From: Pseudomonas ekonensis
GTDB taxonomy: Bacteria > Pseudomonadota > Gammaproteobacteria > Pseudomonadales > Pseudomonadaceae
DNA: 64,000 bases
NCBI RefSeq assembly: GCF_019145435.1
Contig: NZ_JAHSTS010000003.1
Location: 558,001-622,000, forward strand
Direction of reading: 5' to 3'
The notes under the pieces are model-generated. The model had not been told where the DNA came from, did not search any database, and was given only the letters and a program-made list of their open reading frames with translations. The position numbers were made by a program, and so were the translations under genes. This document shows, in pieces, positions 20,730 to 31,326 of the stretch; the stretch's first letter is position 1; the number at the start of each line of letters is the position of its first letter.

Positions 20730-21467
20730 ATGCCGCGATTGCATCGAGCCTTTGCTTTGATCGGATTGCTGTTGCTGGGCCAAAGCGCTGCCGCGGAGAA
20801 GCTGCGCCTGGTGTTCGACGTCTGGCCGCCGTTCACCGACGAAACGCTGGCCAACGGCGGACTGGCCACGGACATCGTCAGCACGGCCCTGTCCCGGGCC
20901 GGGTATGCCAGCAGCTATGAACAGGTGCCGTGGGCGCGGGCCTTGCTCGGCATCGGCGAAGGCCGTTACGACGTGCTGGTCAACGCCTGGTACAACGACG
21001 AGCGGACCAGGCTGGGGCAGTTCTCCGGCGAGTACCTGCTCAACCGCGTGCGCTTCCTCAAGCGCAAGGACGTGCCGCTGGAATACAACAGCCTGGAGGA
21101 ACTGCACACCTACCCGATCGCGGTGGTGCGCGGTTACGCCTATTCGGCGCCGTTCGATGCCGACACGGCGTTGCAGAAAGTCCCGGTGCACAACTTCGCC
21201 ATGGCCGTACGCATGCTGGCGGCGGACCGGGTCAAGCTGACGCTGGAGGACGAGTACGTCGCCCGCTACTACCTCGCCCGGGAAACGCCGAAGGTGCGCA
21301 ACGCCGTGGAGTTCCTGCCCAAGCCCTTGAGCGAGAACAGCCTGCACATCCTGGTGAGCCTGAAGAACCCGCAGCACGAGCAGATCGTGGCCGGATTCGA
21401 CCGTGAGATCGCAGCGATGAAGGCCGACGGCAGCTACGACAAACTGCTCAGGCAGCATGGGCTTTAG
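20730..21467 (+). CDS. Periplasmic solute-binding protein, family 3-like
   Basis: 245 residues: signal peptide (MPRLHRAFALIGLLLLGQ.., cleavage after AAA), then the bilobal binding-protein pattern (VFDVWPPFTDE, ARALLGIGEGRYDVLVNAWY). It resembles amino-acid-binding SBP_bac_3 proteins. No permease or ATPase gene is adjacent, so it is an orphan receptor or a sensor-type protein. The ligand is unknown. The gene ends at a heptad repeat block. Confidence 0.85.
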   Translation: MPRLHRAFALIGLLLLGQSAAAEKLRLVFDVWPPFTDETLANGGLATDIVSTALSRAGYASSYEQVPWARALLGIGEGRYDVLVNAWYNDERTRLGQFSGEYLLNRVRFLKRKDVPLEYNSLEELHTYPIAVVRGYAYSAPFDADTALQKVPVHNFAMAVRMLAADRVKLTLEDEYVARYYLARETPKVRNAVEFLPKPLSENSLHILVSLKNPQHEQIVAGFDREIAAMKADGSYDKLLRQHGL

Positions 21468-21558
21468 CCGCAAGCCGCAAGCTTCAAGCAAATTACGGAT
21501 CGATGCTTCCGCTTGCCGCTTGCCGCTTGCCGCTTGAAGCTTGAAGCTTGAAGCTTCA
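21466..21558. repeat. Inverted heptad repeat block
   Basis: Left part GCCGCAAGCCGCAAGCTTCAAGC, spacer of about 28 bp, then GCTTGCC three times and GCTTGAA three times from 21511 to 21552. The two sides are complementary as a family (AAGCNNN versus NNNGCTT). The last unit supplies the stop codon of the yccS gene. Similar blocks are at 33042, 37726 and 57436. Confidence 0.85.
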
Positions 21559-23730
21559 GACCTCCTTGATCAGATGCGCCGCCAAGGTCCGCAACGGCCC
21601 CAGCTGACGGCAGATCAGCGCCAGTTGCGTCTGCACCAGCCGTTGTCCTTCATCGATCTCGTCCGGCATCTGCTCCAGTTCATTGGCCAGCGCTTCTTCC
21701 TCGTCGCTCTGGATGGCGATCGGCTGTTTGCTCGCCAGGCCCTGGGCGATTTCGTCGATGCTGGCCGCCAGGCTGACGCCGGCGCCGTCGATCAGGTGTT
21801 CGCGCACGTCCGCCGGCAAGCGGGTCTCCCGGTGTGCGCCCAGGCCCGACAGGTAGCTGAGCAGGGTGTGGGACAGCACCAGGAAGCGGAACCCGACGTC
21901 GGCCTCCTTTCGGAAATGCCCAGGCTCCATGAGCATGTTCGCCAGGGTGGTGGACAGCGCCGCGTCGGCGTTGTGCGCGTTGCGCCGGGCCAGCCGGTAG
22001 GCGAGGTCGTCGCTCTTGCCGGCGGCGTACTGCTGCATGATCTGGCGCAGGTAGACGCTGTTGCAGGTCAGGGTGTTGGCCAGCACTTTGTTCAGGCGCC
22101 GGCCCTGCCAGTCCGGCAGGAACAGGAACACCGCCAGGCCCGCGATCAGGCTGCCCAGCAGGGTGTCGAGCAGGCGCGGGACGAACAGGCCGTAGCCGTC
22201 GCCCACCTGGTTGAAGCAGAACAGCACCATGATGGTGATCGCGGCGGTCGCCACCGTGTAGCGCGTGGTGCGGTTGGTGAAGAACACCACGCCGGCGGCG
22301 ATGGCGAAGCACGACTGCACCAGCGGGCTGGGGAACAGGTCGAACAGCGCCCAGGCCACGGTCAGGCCGATGGCGGTGCCGAAGATCCGCTGGCCGAGCT
22401 TGCGCCGCGTGGCGCCGTAGTTCGGCTGGCAGACGAACAGCGTGGTGAGGATGATCCAGTAGCCCTGCGAAGGGTGGATCAGGTGCACCATGCCGTAGCC
22501 GATGCTCAAGGCCAGCGGCAGGCGCAGGGCGTGGCGGAACAGCAGCGAGGTCGGCGTCAGTTGCGTGCGCAGGCGTGTCCACACGTCCTTGAGGTTGCGC
22601 GGCGAGCGGTCGAGCAGGCTGCTGTCGGTGGCGTCGGCCAGGGCGTCGGGGTTGCTGGCGTCGCTGAGCAGGCGGTCGAGGGTGCCGAGGTTGGCCGCCA
22701 GCGCCCGCAGCGAACGCAGCAGGCCGCGCCAGGCCGGGTTGCTTTGGATGCGCAGATGTTCGAGGGAGGCGTGCAGGTCGCCCAGGGCTTCGGCGAAGCT
22801 GGCGTCGTAGGTGAACGGCTGGCGCATCTGGATCGATTCGGCCAGCGCCCGGCAGGCCTTGCCTTGCTGGCGCAGCAGGCGCTGGCAGCGGAACAGCACG
22901 TCGCTGTGGAAGAACGCTTCGGCCAGGGCGTTGTACGGGTAGTGCGAGGAACTGGCGCGCTCGTGGATGTCCTGGGCCAGGAAGTACAGCTTCAGGTAGC
23001 GGCTGACCTTGGAGCCTGGGCGACCGTTGCCGACGCGGTGCAGGATGATTTCCTTGGCGGTGTTGAGCGCCGCCACCACCCGGCCGTTCTGCTGCGCCAG
23101 TTCCAGGCGTCGGGCCTCGACGTCCAGCTGGCGGATCGGCTCGAACAGCGAGGCCTTGAGCTTGAGGTAATAGCCCAGCTCGCGGAACAGCCGCGCCAGG
23201 CTCTGCTGCACCGGCTGGTTGGAGAACATCGCCTGCCACAGCACCGACAGCAGCCCGTACCACGCGGCGCCGGCCACCAGCAGCATCGGTTCGTGCCAGA
23301 AGTCGCTGACCGCGCCGCCGCGCTGGTCGACGCCGATCATCGTGTACACCGACAGGATCAACGTCGCCGAGGCGATCGCGCCGTAGCGCTCGCCCAAGGC
23401 GCCGAGCATGGTCAGGCCGAAACTGGCCAGCGCCAATGCGATGACGAACACGACGGGGTAGGGGAACAGCAGCTCCACCGACAGGGCGGCGATGCTGAAG
23501 CACACCAGCGTCACCGCCAGCGCGTTGAGGCGGCCTTGCCAGCTGTCGTCGGTCTCGGCCAGGGCGCTGGCGATGATCCCCAGGAACAGCGGGATCAGCA
23601 GCCCCATTTCATCCTGGAACCAGCACAGCGCCATGCTGCCGGTCAGGGCGATGAACACCCGCACGCTGTAGCTGAACTTGTCCAGCGCCCACAGGCGCCG
23701 CAAAGACTGACGAAACGAGGTCGAGGACAT
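21556..23730 (-). CDS. yccS: YccS/FUSC-family putative transporter
   Basis: A 724-residue inner-membrane protein. An N-terminal block of about six helices (FIALTGSMALCWFQDEMG.. onwards) is followed by a long soluble stretch and a second helix block (residues ~390-540, including YWIILTTLFVCQPNYGATRRK). This is the duplicated architecture of YccS/YhfK and aromatic-acid exporter-like proteins. Its natural substrate is unknown. Convergent with the binding-protein gene; the stop codon lies within a heptad repeat. Confidence 0.9.
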   Translation of the reverse strand: MSSTSFRQSLRRLWALDKFSYSVRVFIALTGSMALCWFQDEMGLLIPLFLGIIASALAETDDSWQGRLNALAVTLVCFSIAALSVELLFPYPVVFVIALALASFGLTMLGALGERYGAIASATLILSVYTMIGVDQRGGAVSDFWHEPMLLVAGAAWYGLLSVLWQAMFSNQPVQQSLARLFRELGYYLKLKASLFEPIRQLDVEARRLELAQQNGRVVAALNTAKEIILHRVGNGRPGSKVSRYLKLYFLAQDIHERASSSHYPYNALAEAFFHSDVLFRCQRLLRQQGKACRALAESIQMRQPFTYDASFAEALGDLHASLEHLRIQSNPAWRGLLRSLRALAANLGTLDRLLSDASNPDALADATDSSLLDRSPRNLKDVWTRLRTQLTPTSLLFRHALRLPLALSIGYGMVHLIHPSQGYWIILTTLFVCQPNYGATRRKLGQRIFGTAIGLTVAWALFDLFPSPLVQSCFAIAAGVVFFTNRTTRYTVATAAITIMVLFCFNQVGDGYGLFVPRLLDTLLGSLIAGLAVFLFLPDWQGRRLNKVLANTLTCNSVYLRQIMQQYAAGKSDDLAYRLARRNAHNADAALSTTLANMLMEPGHFRKEADVGFRFLVLSHTLLSYLSGLGAHRETRLPADVREHLIDGAGVSLAASIDEIAQGLASKQPIAIQSDEEEALANELEQMPDEIDEGQRLVQTQLALICRQLGPLRTLAAHLIKEV

Positions 23731-23849
23731 GAAATGCGAAGGCCTTCCGAGGCGATGCCGCTAAAGTGAGCCAGTAATGACGCCGACGCAATGGCGCCGA
23801 TCACATCGGACAGCAAAAAGTGTTCCTCATCGCCTCAAGCAAAACGAAA

Positions 23850-23939
23850 GTGGGAGCGAGCCTGCTCGCGAAAGCGGTGTGTCATTCAGCATGAGTGCCG
23901 AATGCCAGACCGTCTTCGCGAGCAGGCTCGCTCCCACAG
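23850..23939. repeat. REPIN (GAGC/GCTC stem variant)
   Basis: GTGGGAGCGAGCCTGCTCGCG and CGCGAGCAGGCTCGCTCCCAC face each other across ~36 bp between yccS and the flavoprotein gene. Outer CTCCCAC is conserved with the other REPs while the stem is GCGAGC instead of GCGGGC. Confidence 0.9.
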
Positions 23940-23956
23940 TTTTGATTTGCGGCGGA

Positions 23957-25135
23957 TCAGACGTACTGTGCGGCCGCGTATCCGGAAGCCCAGGCCCACT
24001 GGAAGTTGAAGCCGCCCAGGTGCCCGGTGACGTCGAGCACTTCGCCGACGAAGTACAGGCCGGGGCTTTTCAGCGATTCCATGGTCTTGGACGACACTTC
24101 CCGGGTGTCCACGCCGCCGAGGGTCACTTCGGCGGTGCGGTAGCCCTCGGTGCCCGCCGGCACGACCTTCCAGCTGCCGAGCTTGTCGGCGATGTCCGCC
24201 AGTTCCGCGTGGGTGTATTGCTTCATCGGCTTGGAGGCGAACCAGCTGTCCGCCAGCAGGTTGGCCATCTTCTTGGTGAAGAGTTCCCCCAGCAGGGTCT
24301 TCAGCTCGCTGTTCGGGCGTTCGGCCTGCTGCTGTTGCAGCCAGCCGGCGGCGTCGTGGTCCGGCAGCAGGTTGATCTCCACCGTGTCGCCGGACTCCCA
24401 GAACGACGAGATCTGCAGGATCGCCGGGCCGCTGAGGCCGCGGTGGGTGAACAGAATGTTCTCGCGAAAGCTCTGGCCGTTGCAGCTGACCAGGCAATCG
24501 ACCGATGTGCCCGACAGTTCGCCGCACAGGTCCTTGAGCTGGTCGGTGATGGTGAACGGCACCAGCCCGGCGCGGGTCGGCAGCAGTGCGTGGCCGAACT
24601 GTTTCGCCACCTGATAGCCGAAGCCGGTGGCGCCCAGGGTCGGGATCGACAGGCCGCCGGTGGCGATCACCAGCGACTGGCACTGGACCTGGCCGAGGGT
24701 GGTGTCGAGCAGGTAGCCGCCTTCGGTCTTTTCGATGGTCTGGATCGAGGTGTCCAGGCGCAGCTCTACGCCCGCCTGGTCGCACTCGTCGAGGAGCATG
24801 CCGAGGATGTCGCTGGACTTGTTGTCGCAGAACAGCTGGCCGAGTTTCTTCTCGTGGTACGGCACGCCGTGCTTGGCGACCAGGCCGATGAAGTCCCACT
24901 GGGTGTAGCGGGCCAGGGCGGATTTGCAGAAGTGCGGGTTCTGCGACAGGAAATTGCCAGGTTCCGTGTACATGTTGGTGAAGTTGCAGCGCCCGCCGCC
25001 CGACATCAGGATTTTCTTGCCGGCCTTGTTCGCGTGGTCGAGCAGCAGCACCTGGCGCCCGCGCCCGGCGGCGGTCAGGGCACACATCAAACCGGCGGCG
25101 CCGGCGCCAATGATCACGACTTCGGTAGAGCGCAA
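23957..25135 (-). CDS. YhiN/HI0933-family FAD-dependent oxidoreductase
   Basis: A 392-residue flavoprotein with an N-terminal dinucleotide-binding motif (VVIIGAGAAGLMCALTAAGR), the family motif KILMSGGGRCNFTN and a C-terminal FAD segment (GLYFVGEVLDVTGHLGGFNFQWAW). The biochemical role of the family is not settled. The proposed start is TTG at 25135, 7 nt after GAGGA, giving LRSTEVVIIG; an in-frame TTG at 25153 would add six residues but lacks a ribosome site. Lies between two REPINs. Confidence 0.88.
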   Translation of the reverse strand: MRSTEVVIIGAGAAGLMCALTAAGRGRQVLLLDHANKAGKKILMSGGGRCNFTNMYTEPGNFLSQNPHFCKSALARYTQWDFIGLVAKHGVPYHEKKLGQLFCDNKSSDILGMLLDECDQAGVELRLDTSIQTIEKTEGGYLLDTTLGQVQCQSLVIATGGLSIPTLGATGFGYQVAKQFGHALLPTRAGLVPFTITDQLKDLCGELSGTSVDCLVSCNGQSFRENILFTHRGLSGPAILQISSFWESGDTVEINLLPDHDAAGWLQQQQAERPNSELKTLLGELFTKKMANLLADSWFASKPMKQYTHAELADIADKLGSWKVVPAGTEGYRTAEVTLGGVDTREVSSKTMESLKSPGLYFVGEVLDVTGHLGGFNFQWAWASGYAAAQYV

Positions 25136-25176
25136 AACGGTGTCCTCACACAAATTTCAAAATCACCGGAACCCCC

Positions 25177-25268
25177 TGTAGGAGCGAGCCTGCTCGCGAT
25201 GAGGCCGGCCCATTCGACAGGGTTGTCGGTTGACCGTCCGCCATCGCGGGCAGGCTCGCTCCCACAGG
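25177..25268. repeat. REPIN (GAGC/GCTC stem variant)
   Basis: TGTAGGAGCGAGCCTGCTCGCG and CGCGGGCAGGCTCGCTCCCAC flank a ~38-bp spacer between dbpA and the flavoprotein gene. Confidence 0.88.
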
Positions 25269-25293
25269 GGATCTTCCAGGGGCGGAAGATCGC

Positions 25294-26679
<1,386 letters not shown>

Positions 26680-26759
26680 GGGACGGGCCTGCAAAACAAA
26701 ATGTCGCGCAGTGTACCAGCACCGTGCCACTTTCCTCGAAAGTTCTGGACGAACAGCGG

Positions 26760-28187
26760 TCAATGTTCGATGTGCTGCTCCGTGCTGCGTACGCGCCGCC
26801 CGTCATCCTTCGACAGTTGCGAGAAGATCGTGGCCGCCAGCATCGCCATCACGCCCACCGTCACGAACGTCAGCTGGAACGCGCCCAGGACGGTATCGAC
26901 GCCGTCGTTGCCGATCTGCGCGGTGAACCCGCCCAGCAGCGCGCCGGCGCAGGCCACGCCCAGGCTCAGCGACAGTTGCGCCACCACCGACAGCAGGCTG
27001 TTGCCGCTGCTGGCGCTGGCGTCGTCGAGGTCGATCAGGGTCACGGTGTTCATGGCAGTGAACTGCAACGAGTTGATCGCCCCCAAGATCGCCAGCAGGC
27101 ACAGCAACAGCCAGTACGGCGTCTGCTCGCTGACCAGGCCCATGCTCGCTAGCATGATCCCCAGCGCCAGGGTGTTGCCGGTGAGCACGATGCGGTAGCC
27201 CAGGCGTTCGATCAGCGGCCGCGCCACCCACTTGGCGACCATCGCCGCAGCGGCCAGCGGCAGCATGCTCATCCCGGCCTGGGACGGCGAATAGCCCAGC
27301 GCCACCTGCAGCAGCAGCGGCACCAGGAACGGCAGGGCGCCGCTGCCCAGGCGAGCGAACAGGTTGCCGAGGATGCCGACGGCGAAGGTGCGGGTCTTGA
27401 ACAGCGACGGCGCGAACAGCGGATTGTCGATGTGCCCGGCGCGCAGCCAGTACGCCGCCAGGCACGCCAGCCCGGCGAACAGCAGCAGCATCACGCGCAG
27501 GTGCGGCAGGTGCAGTTCGCCCAGGCCTTCCATGGCGATGGTGATCAGGATCATCGCCGCGCCGAACAGCACGAAACCGGTGCTGTCGAAGCGCGTGCGC
27601 TCGCTGCCGCGCAGGTCGGGGATGAACTTCCACACCGCGTAGCAGCCGATGACGCCCACCGGCAGGTTGATCAGGAAGATCCAGTGCCACGTCAGGTACT
27701 CCACCATCCAGCCGCCCATGGTCGGGCCGATCAGCGGGCCGAGCAGGCCGGGGATGGTGATGAAGCCCATGATCCGCACCAGCTCGGAGCGCGGGTAGGC
27801 GCGCAGCACCACCAGCCGTCCGACCGGCAGCATCAGCGCGCCGCCCAGGCCCTGGATCACCCGGGCGCCCACCAGCATGCTCAGGCTGCCCGACAGCGCG
27901 CAGAGCAGCGAGCCGAGGCTGAACAGCAGAATGGCGCCGAAGAAGATCTTCTTGGTGCCGAAGCGGTCGGCGATCCAGCCCGAGGCCGGGATCAGCAGCG
28001 CCACGGTGAGCATGTAGGCGATGACCACGCCCTGCATGCGCAGCGGGTCTTCGGCCAGGTCACGGGCCATGGCCGGCAGGGCAGTGTTGAGGATGGTCCC
28101 GTCGAGGGACTGCATGAAGAAAGCGATGGCCACGACCCACGGCAACCAGCGGGCGGTGATGGCGTCAAGCGGCGTGCGGTCGGGCAT
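26760..28187 (-). CDS. MFS multidrug transporter, DHA2 (14-TMS) family, MdtD-like
   Basis: 475 residues with about 14 predicted membrane helices. The DHA2 motif A (GWIADRFGTKKIF) and motif C region (GRLVVLRAYPRSELVR, PGLLGPLIGPTMGGW) are present. The opening MQSLDGTILNTALPAMA is typical of MdtD/EmrB drug exporters. It should be a proton-driven exporter; substrate not predictable. The ATG at 28187 follows AAGAGG. Located 80 bp upstream of dbpA on the same strand. Confidence 0.9.
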   Translation of the reverse strand: MPDRTPLDAITARWLPWVVAIAFFMQSLDGTILNTALPAMARDLAEDPLRMQGVVIAYMLTVALLIPASGWIADRFGTKKIFFGAILLFSLGSLLCALSGSLSMLVGARVIQGLGGALMLPVGRLVVLRAYPRSELVRIMGFITIPGLLGPLIGPTMGGWMVEYLTWHWIFLINLPVGVIGCYAVWKFIPDLRGSERTRFDSTGFVLFGAAMILITIAMEGLGELHLPHLRVMLLLFAGLACLAAYWLRAGHIDNPLFAPSLFKTRTFAVGILGNLFARLGSGALPFLVPLLLQVALGYSPSQAGMSMLPLAAAAMVAKWVARPLIERLGYRIVLTGNTLALGIMLASMGLVSEQTPYWLLLCLLAILGAINSLQFTAMNTVTLIDLDDASASSGNSLLSVVAQLSLSLGVACAGALLGGFTAQIGNDGVDTVLGAFQLTFVTVGVMAMLAATIFSQLSKDDGRRVRSTEQHIEH

Positions 28188-28225
28188 GGAACCTCTTGCG
28201 GTTGTGGGGTCGGGCGCTTTTTGCG

Positions 28226-28249
28226 GCGAGGGAGCTTGCTCCCTCGCCA
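28226..28249. repeat. Single REP unit (GAGGGAGC family)
   Basis: GGCGAGGGAGCTTGCTCCCTCGCC is a nearly perfect palindrome, present alone rather than as an inverted pair, between the MFS gene and the PmbA-like gene. Confidence 0.85.
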
Positions 28250-28265
28250 CGGTCGATGCGTGTCG

Positions 28266-29603
28266 CTACAACGTCAAAGTGAGCTTGCTGACCAGCGCCC
28301 CCGGCAGCAGCGCCGAAGACGTGTTGCGCTGGCTGTAGGTGCTGGCCGACAGCAGCAGTTCCCGTTCGGCGGTCAGGGCTTCCAGCTGCGAACCCAGCAG
28401 GCTGTAGGCGCTGTCGTCGAACCGCATGGTGCTGACCGGCGCCTGGATCTGGCCGTCCTCGACCCAGAAGGTCGCGAAACGGGTCATGCCGGTCAGGCGC
28501 GCCGCCGGTTGGTCCGAGTAGTTCAGGTACCACAGGTTGCTGATGTACAGCCCGGTGCCCAACTGCTTGAGGATCTCGTCCCGGGGCAGTTGGCCTGCGG
28601 CCATGTTCAGCGCGCTCGGCGCTTCGCCGCCGCCGGCGCCGTTGGCGGCGAGTCCGTATTCGGCGGCGCTGCGCGAACCCACCAGGCGGTCGCCGGCCTT
28701 GCCTTCGACGATCAGGCGCAGGTCGCTGCGCGGATAGCCTTCACCGGAAAACGCCGGGCTCAACGAACCGCTGACCTGCTCGTCGACGCAGACCAGCGGG
28801 CTGAAGGCCTGATCGCCGGCATACAGCTTTTGCAGCGGGCTGCTCTTGCTGGCGATCGACTGGGCCGAGAATCCGCCCCAGCTCAGCATGCCCATGATTT
28901 CCTCCAGCGCCGCCGGCGCCAGGTAGGCCCGGTACTGCCCCGGCGCCAGGGTGCGCAGCGGCCGGCCGAGGAACTCCAGTTGCTCGCGGGCCTGGGCGAA
29001 GCGCTGGGCGAAGCCTTCGCGGCTCCAGTCGTGGCCGGCGTAGCTGGCCTTCACGGCCTGGCCGTTGTCGTGGAACAGGCTGAAGTCGAAGTTGAAGCTG
29101 TTGGCCTGGTGCCAGCCGAACGCCCCCGAGGAGCTGGCGAAGCCGCGGCTGATCGGCCCGGCGGCATAGAAGCCCACCAGGTCCAGGCCGGCGGCGGCTT
29201 CGGTGATCTGCGCCACCACGTCTTCGGTGTCCGGCAGCGGATGTTCCTGCACGCTCTGGCTCTGCCAGCGGTTGTGGTTGAGCAGCAGGTACGGATCCTG
29301 CGGCAGCAGCGGCACGGTCTCGCGCAGTTGCTGCAGGCCCTCGGCCAGGCGTTGCAGGTCGGTTTCCGGCTCGCCGGACAGGGTGATCTGCAAGTCCGCA
29401 TGGCGGCCGTCGTCGATCAGCTTCAGCCCGACGTTGGCCTGCTGCACCTGCCCGGCCTGACGCACCTTGGCGTGGTTGAAGCGCACGAACGCCGAGGATT
29501 CGGCCGCGTAGCTGAGGGTGAACTGTTCCGGTTCGCGCACGGCGTCATGCAGCCAGTCGACCAGCGCCTTGAAGGCGGCGCTCCCGTTCCTGGAAATACT
29601 CAT
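28266..29603 (-). CDS. TldD/PmbA family protein, TldE-like subunit
   Basis: 445 residues of the TldE/PmbA type: same fold as TldD but no HExxxH motif. TldD/TldE form a heterodimeric metalloprotease acting on unfolded peptides such as microcin precursors and CcdA. The start codon shares its A with the stop of the upstream TldD-like gene (TGATG), so the two subunits are translationally coupled. This looks like an accessory pair, shorter than and distinct from the canonical tldD/pmbA genes. Confidence 0.85.
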   Translation of the reverse strand: MSISRNGSAAFKALVDWLHDAVREPEQFTLSYAAESSAFVRFNHAKVRQAGQVQQANVGLKLIDDGRHADLQITLSGEPETDLQRLAEGLQQLRETVPLLPQDPYLLLNHNRWQSQSVQEHPLPDTEDVVAQITEAAAGLDLVGFYAAGPISRGFASSSGAFGWHQANSFNFDFSLFHDNGQAVKASYAGHDWSREGFAQRFAQAREQLEFLGRPLRTLAPGQYRAYLAPAALEEIMGMLSWGGFSAQSIASKSSPLQKLYAGDQAFSPLVCVDEQVSGSLSPAFSGEGYPRSDLRLIVEGKAGDRLVGSRSAAEYGLAANGAGGGEAPSALNMAAGQLPRDEILKQLGTGLYISNLWYLNYSDQPAARLTGMTRFATFWVEDGQIQAPVSTMRFDDSAYSLLGSQLEALTAERELLLSASTYSQRNTSSALLPGALVSKLTLTL

Positions 29604-31045
29604 CAGGCGTCTCCCCCAAACACATCAACGTTGCTGAATACGCAGGCCGGCGAGGCGTGGCCGACGCGGATCACCTGGTTCGGCTCGCCCTTGCCGCAGT
29701 TGGGCGTGCCCAGCACGCGGGCGGTGCCGGCGTCGCCGACGGCGCGCAGGCTTTTCCAGAAGTGCGCGGAGATGCCCCGGTAGTTCGGGTTCTTCACCAC
29801 GCCCTTGAGTTCGCCGTTCTCGATCAGTTGGCCCCACTCGCAGCCGAACTGGAATTTGTTGCGGGCATCGTCGATCGACCATGAGCGGTTGGTGCTCATC
29901 AGGATGCCGTGCTCGATGCCGTTGATCATTTGCGCCAGCGACTGGTCGCCCGGCTCGATGTTGAGGTTGGCCATGCGGTCGATCGGCGGGCGGTTCCAGC
30001 CGCAGGCGCGGCTGTTGGCGACGCCGTCGAGGCCGGCGCGGAACTGCGACAGCGCCCCGCCCAGCGGCCGCACCAGCAGGCCTTCGCGGATCAGGAACTG
30101 CTTGCTGGCGGCGCTGCCGTCATCGTCGTGGCCGTAGCTGGCCAGCTCTTCGGGGATGTCCGGGTCGAAGGTCACGTTGAGCAGCTTCGAACCGTACTGC
30201 AGGGTGCCGAAATCGGCGGCGGTGACGAAGCTGGTGCCGGCGTAGTTGCGTTCGTCGCCGAGGATCCGGTCCAGCTCCAGCGGGTGGCCGATGGACTCGT
30301 GGATCTGCAGCATCATCTGGTCGGGCATCAGCAAAAGGTCGCGGGGCCCTTGCGGGGCGTTCGGCGCCAGCAGCAGTTGCAATGCCTGGTCGGCCACTTG
30401 CGGGCCTGCGCCGATCAGGCCGCAGCGGCGGACCACGTCCATGCCGCCCTGCTGGCCGAAGTTTTCGCGGCCCAGGCTGCGGGTCTGGCTGTCGTTGCCG
30501 TCGTAGGCGGTGACGTCCAGGCCCGGGTAGATGAAACGCTGGGCCTGGCGCAGCTCGGCGCCGGCGCTGCTCAGGTAGATCTGCTCGACATGGGTGATGC
30601 CCAGGCTCACTTCCCAGTTCACCAGGCGCTCATCCTTTGGCACCGAGGCGGACTCCGCGCCGAGCAGCTCGAAGCATTCGCTCAGGGACGGCAGGGGTTG
30701 GTCGAGGTGGGGCGAGAAGTAATCGGCGCGGTCGCCGGACACCGACTGCTCGCGCAGGTCGAGCAGGGCGTGGGGCTTGAGCCGCCGGGCTTGCTGTTCG
30801 GCGCGGTCGAGGGCGGCCTGCAGGCCCTGCTGCGACAGGTCGTTGGTGGCGGCGTAGGCCTCGACACCGTTGACCCGCACGGTGAGCATCGCGCCTTCGT
30901 CACGGCGCAGGCTCGGCGGCTCGGCGACGTTCTTGCGCACCGACAGGTACTGGCCGGACTCGCGCACATAGCGCAAGGAAAAGAATTCGGCACCCGTGCG
31001 CAGGGCAGCGAAGCGCTGCTTGAGCCGGGGGTGGAAATCGAACAT
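29603..31045 (-). CDS. TldD/PmbA family metalloprotease, TldD-like subunit
   Basis: 480 residues with the metal-binding, catalytic QIHESIGHPLELDR (HExxxH) and the downstream conserved GVANSRACGWNRPP region with the Cys ligand pattern of TldD. It should be the catalytic half of a TldD/TldE-type peptidase with the gene immediately downstream. AGGAGG... near 31055 precedes the ATG. No peptide precursor gene that could be a substrate was recognised nearby. Confidence 0.88.
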   Translation of the reverse strand: MFDFHPRLKQRFAALRTGAEFFSLRYVRESGQYLSVRKNVAEPPSLRRDEGAMLTVRVNGVEAYAATNDLSQQGLQAALDRAEQQARRLKPHALLDLREQSVSGDRADYFSPHLDQPLPSLSECFELLGAESASVPKDERLVNWEVSLGITHVEQIYLSSAGAELRQAQRFIYPGLDVTAYDGNDSQTRSLGRENFGQQGGMDVVRRCGLIGAGPQVADQALQLLLAPNAPQGPRDLLLMPDQMMLQIHESIGHPLELDRILGDERNYAGTSFVTAADFGTLQYGSKLLNVTFDPDIPEELASYGHDDDGSAASKQFLIREGLLVRPLGGALSQFRAGLDGVANSRACGWNRPPIDRMANLNIEPGDQSLAQMINGIEHGILMSTNRSWSIDDARNKFQFGCEWGQLIENGELKGVVKNPNYRGISAHFWKSLRAVGDAGTARVLGTPNCGKGEPNQVIRVGHASPACVFSNVDVFGGDA

Positions 31046-31212
31046 TCGGGAACCTCCTTGTCATGGAGTTGCGGCGAAGCGGATTCGGCGGGGAGGGGTG
31101 ACGCAATGGGGCGAGGCCTAGAGTAGGCCTGCGTGGGGGTAGGATCAAGTGAAGAGGGGGAGTAGGAAGGTTTACTGTACAGCGGGGAGATCGGGGTCGA
31201 ATGTCAGGGCCT

Positions 31213-31304
31213 CATCGCTGGCGAGCCAGCTCCCACAGGTCTTTGGGTGAACACACAATGTGTGAACGACATAAGACTCTGTGGGAGCTGGCTTGCCAGC
31301 GATC
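31213..31304. repeat. REPIN (GCTGGC/GCCAGC variant)
   Basis: ATCGCTGGCGAGCCAGCTCCCAC and GTGGGAGCTGGCTTGCCAGCGAT flank ~40 bp, just downstream of betA. Confidence 0.9.
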
Positions 31305-31326
31305 AGCCGTGACGCGGTGCTACGGC

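Noticed and set aside
21541..23769. A 742-codon plus-strand frame opposite yccS
   Set aside because: YccS on the minus strand has clear membrane architecture; the opposite frame is Gln/Arg-rich shadow and starts inside the heptad repeats.
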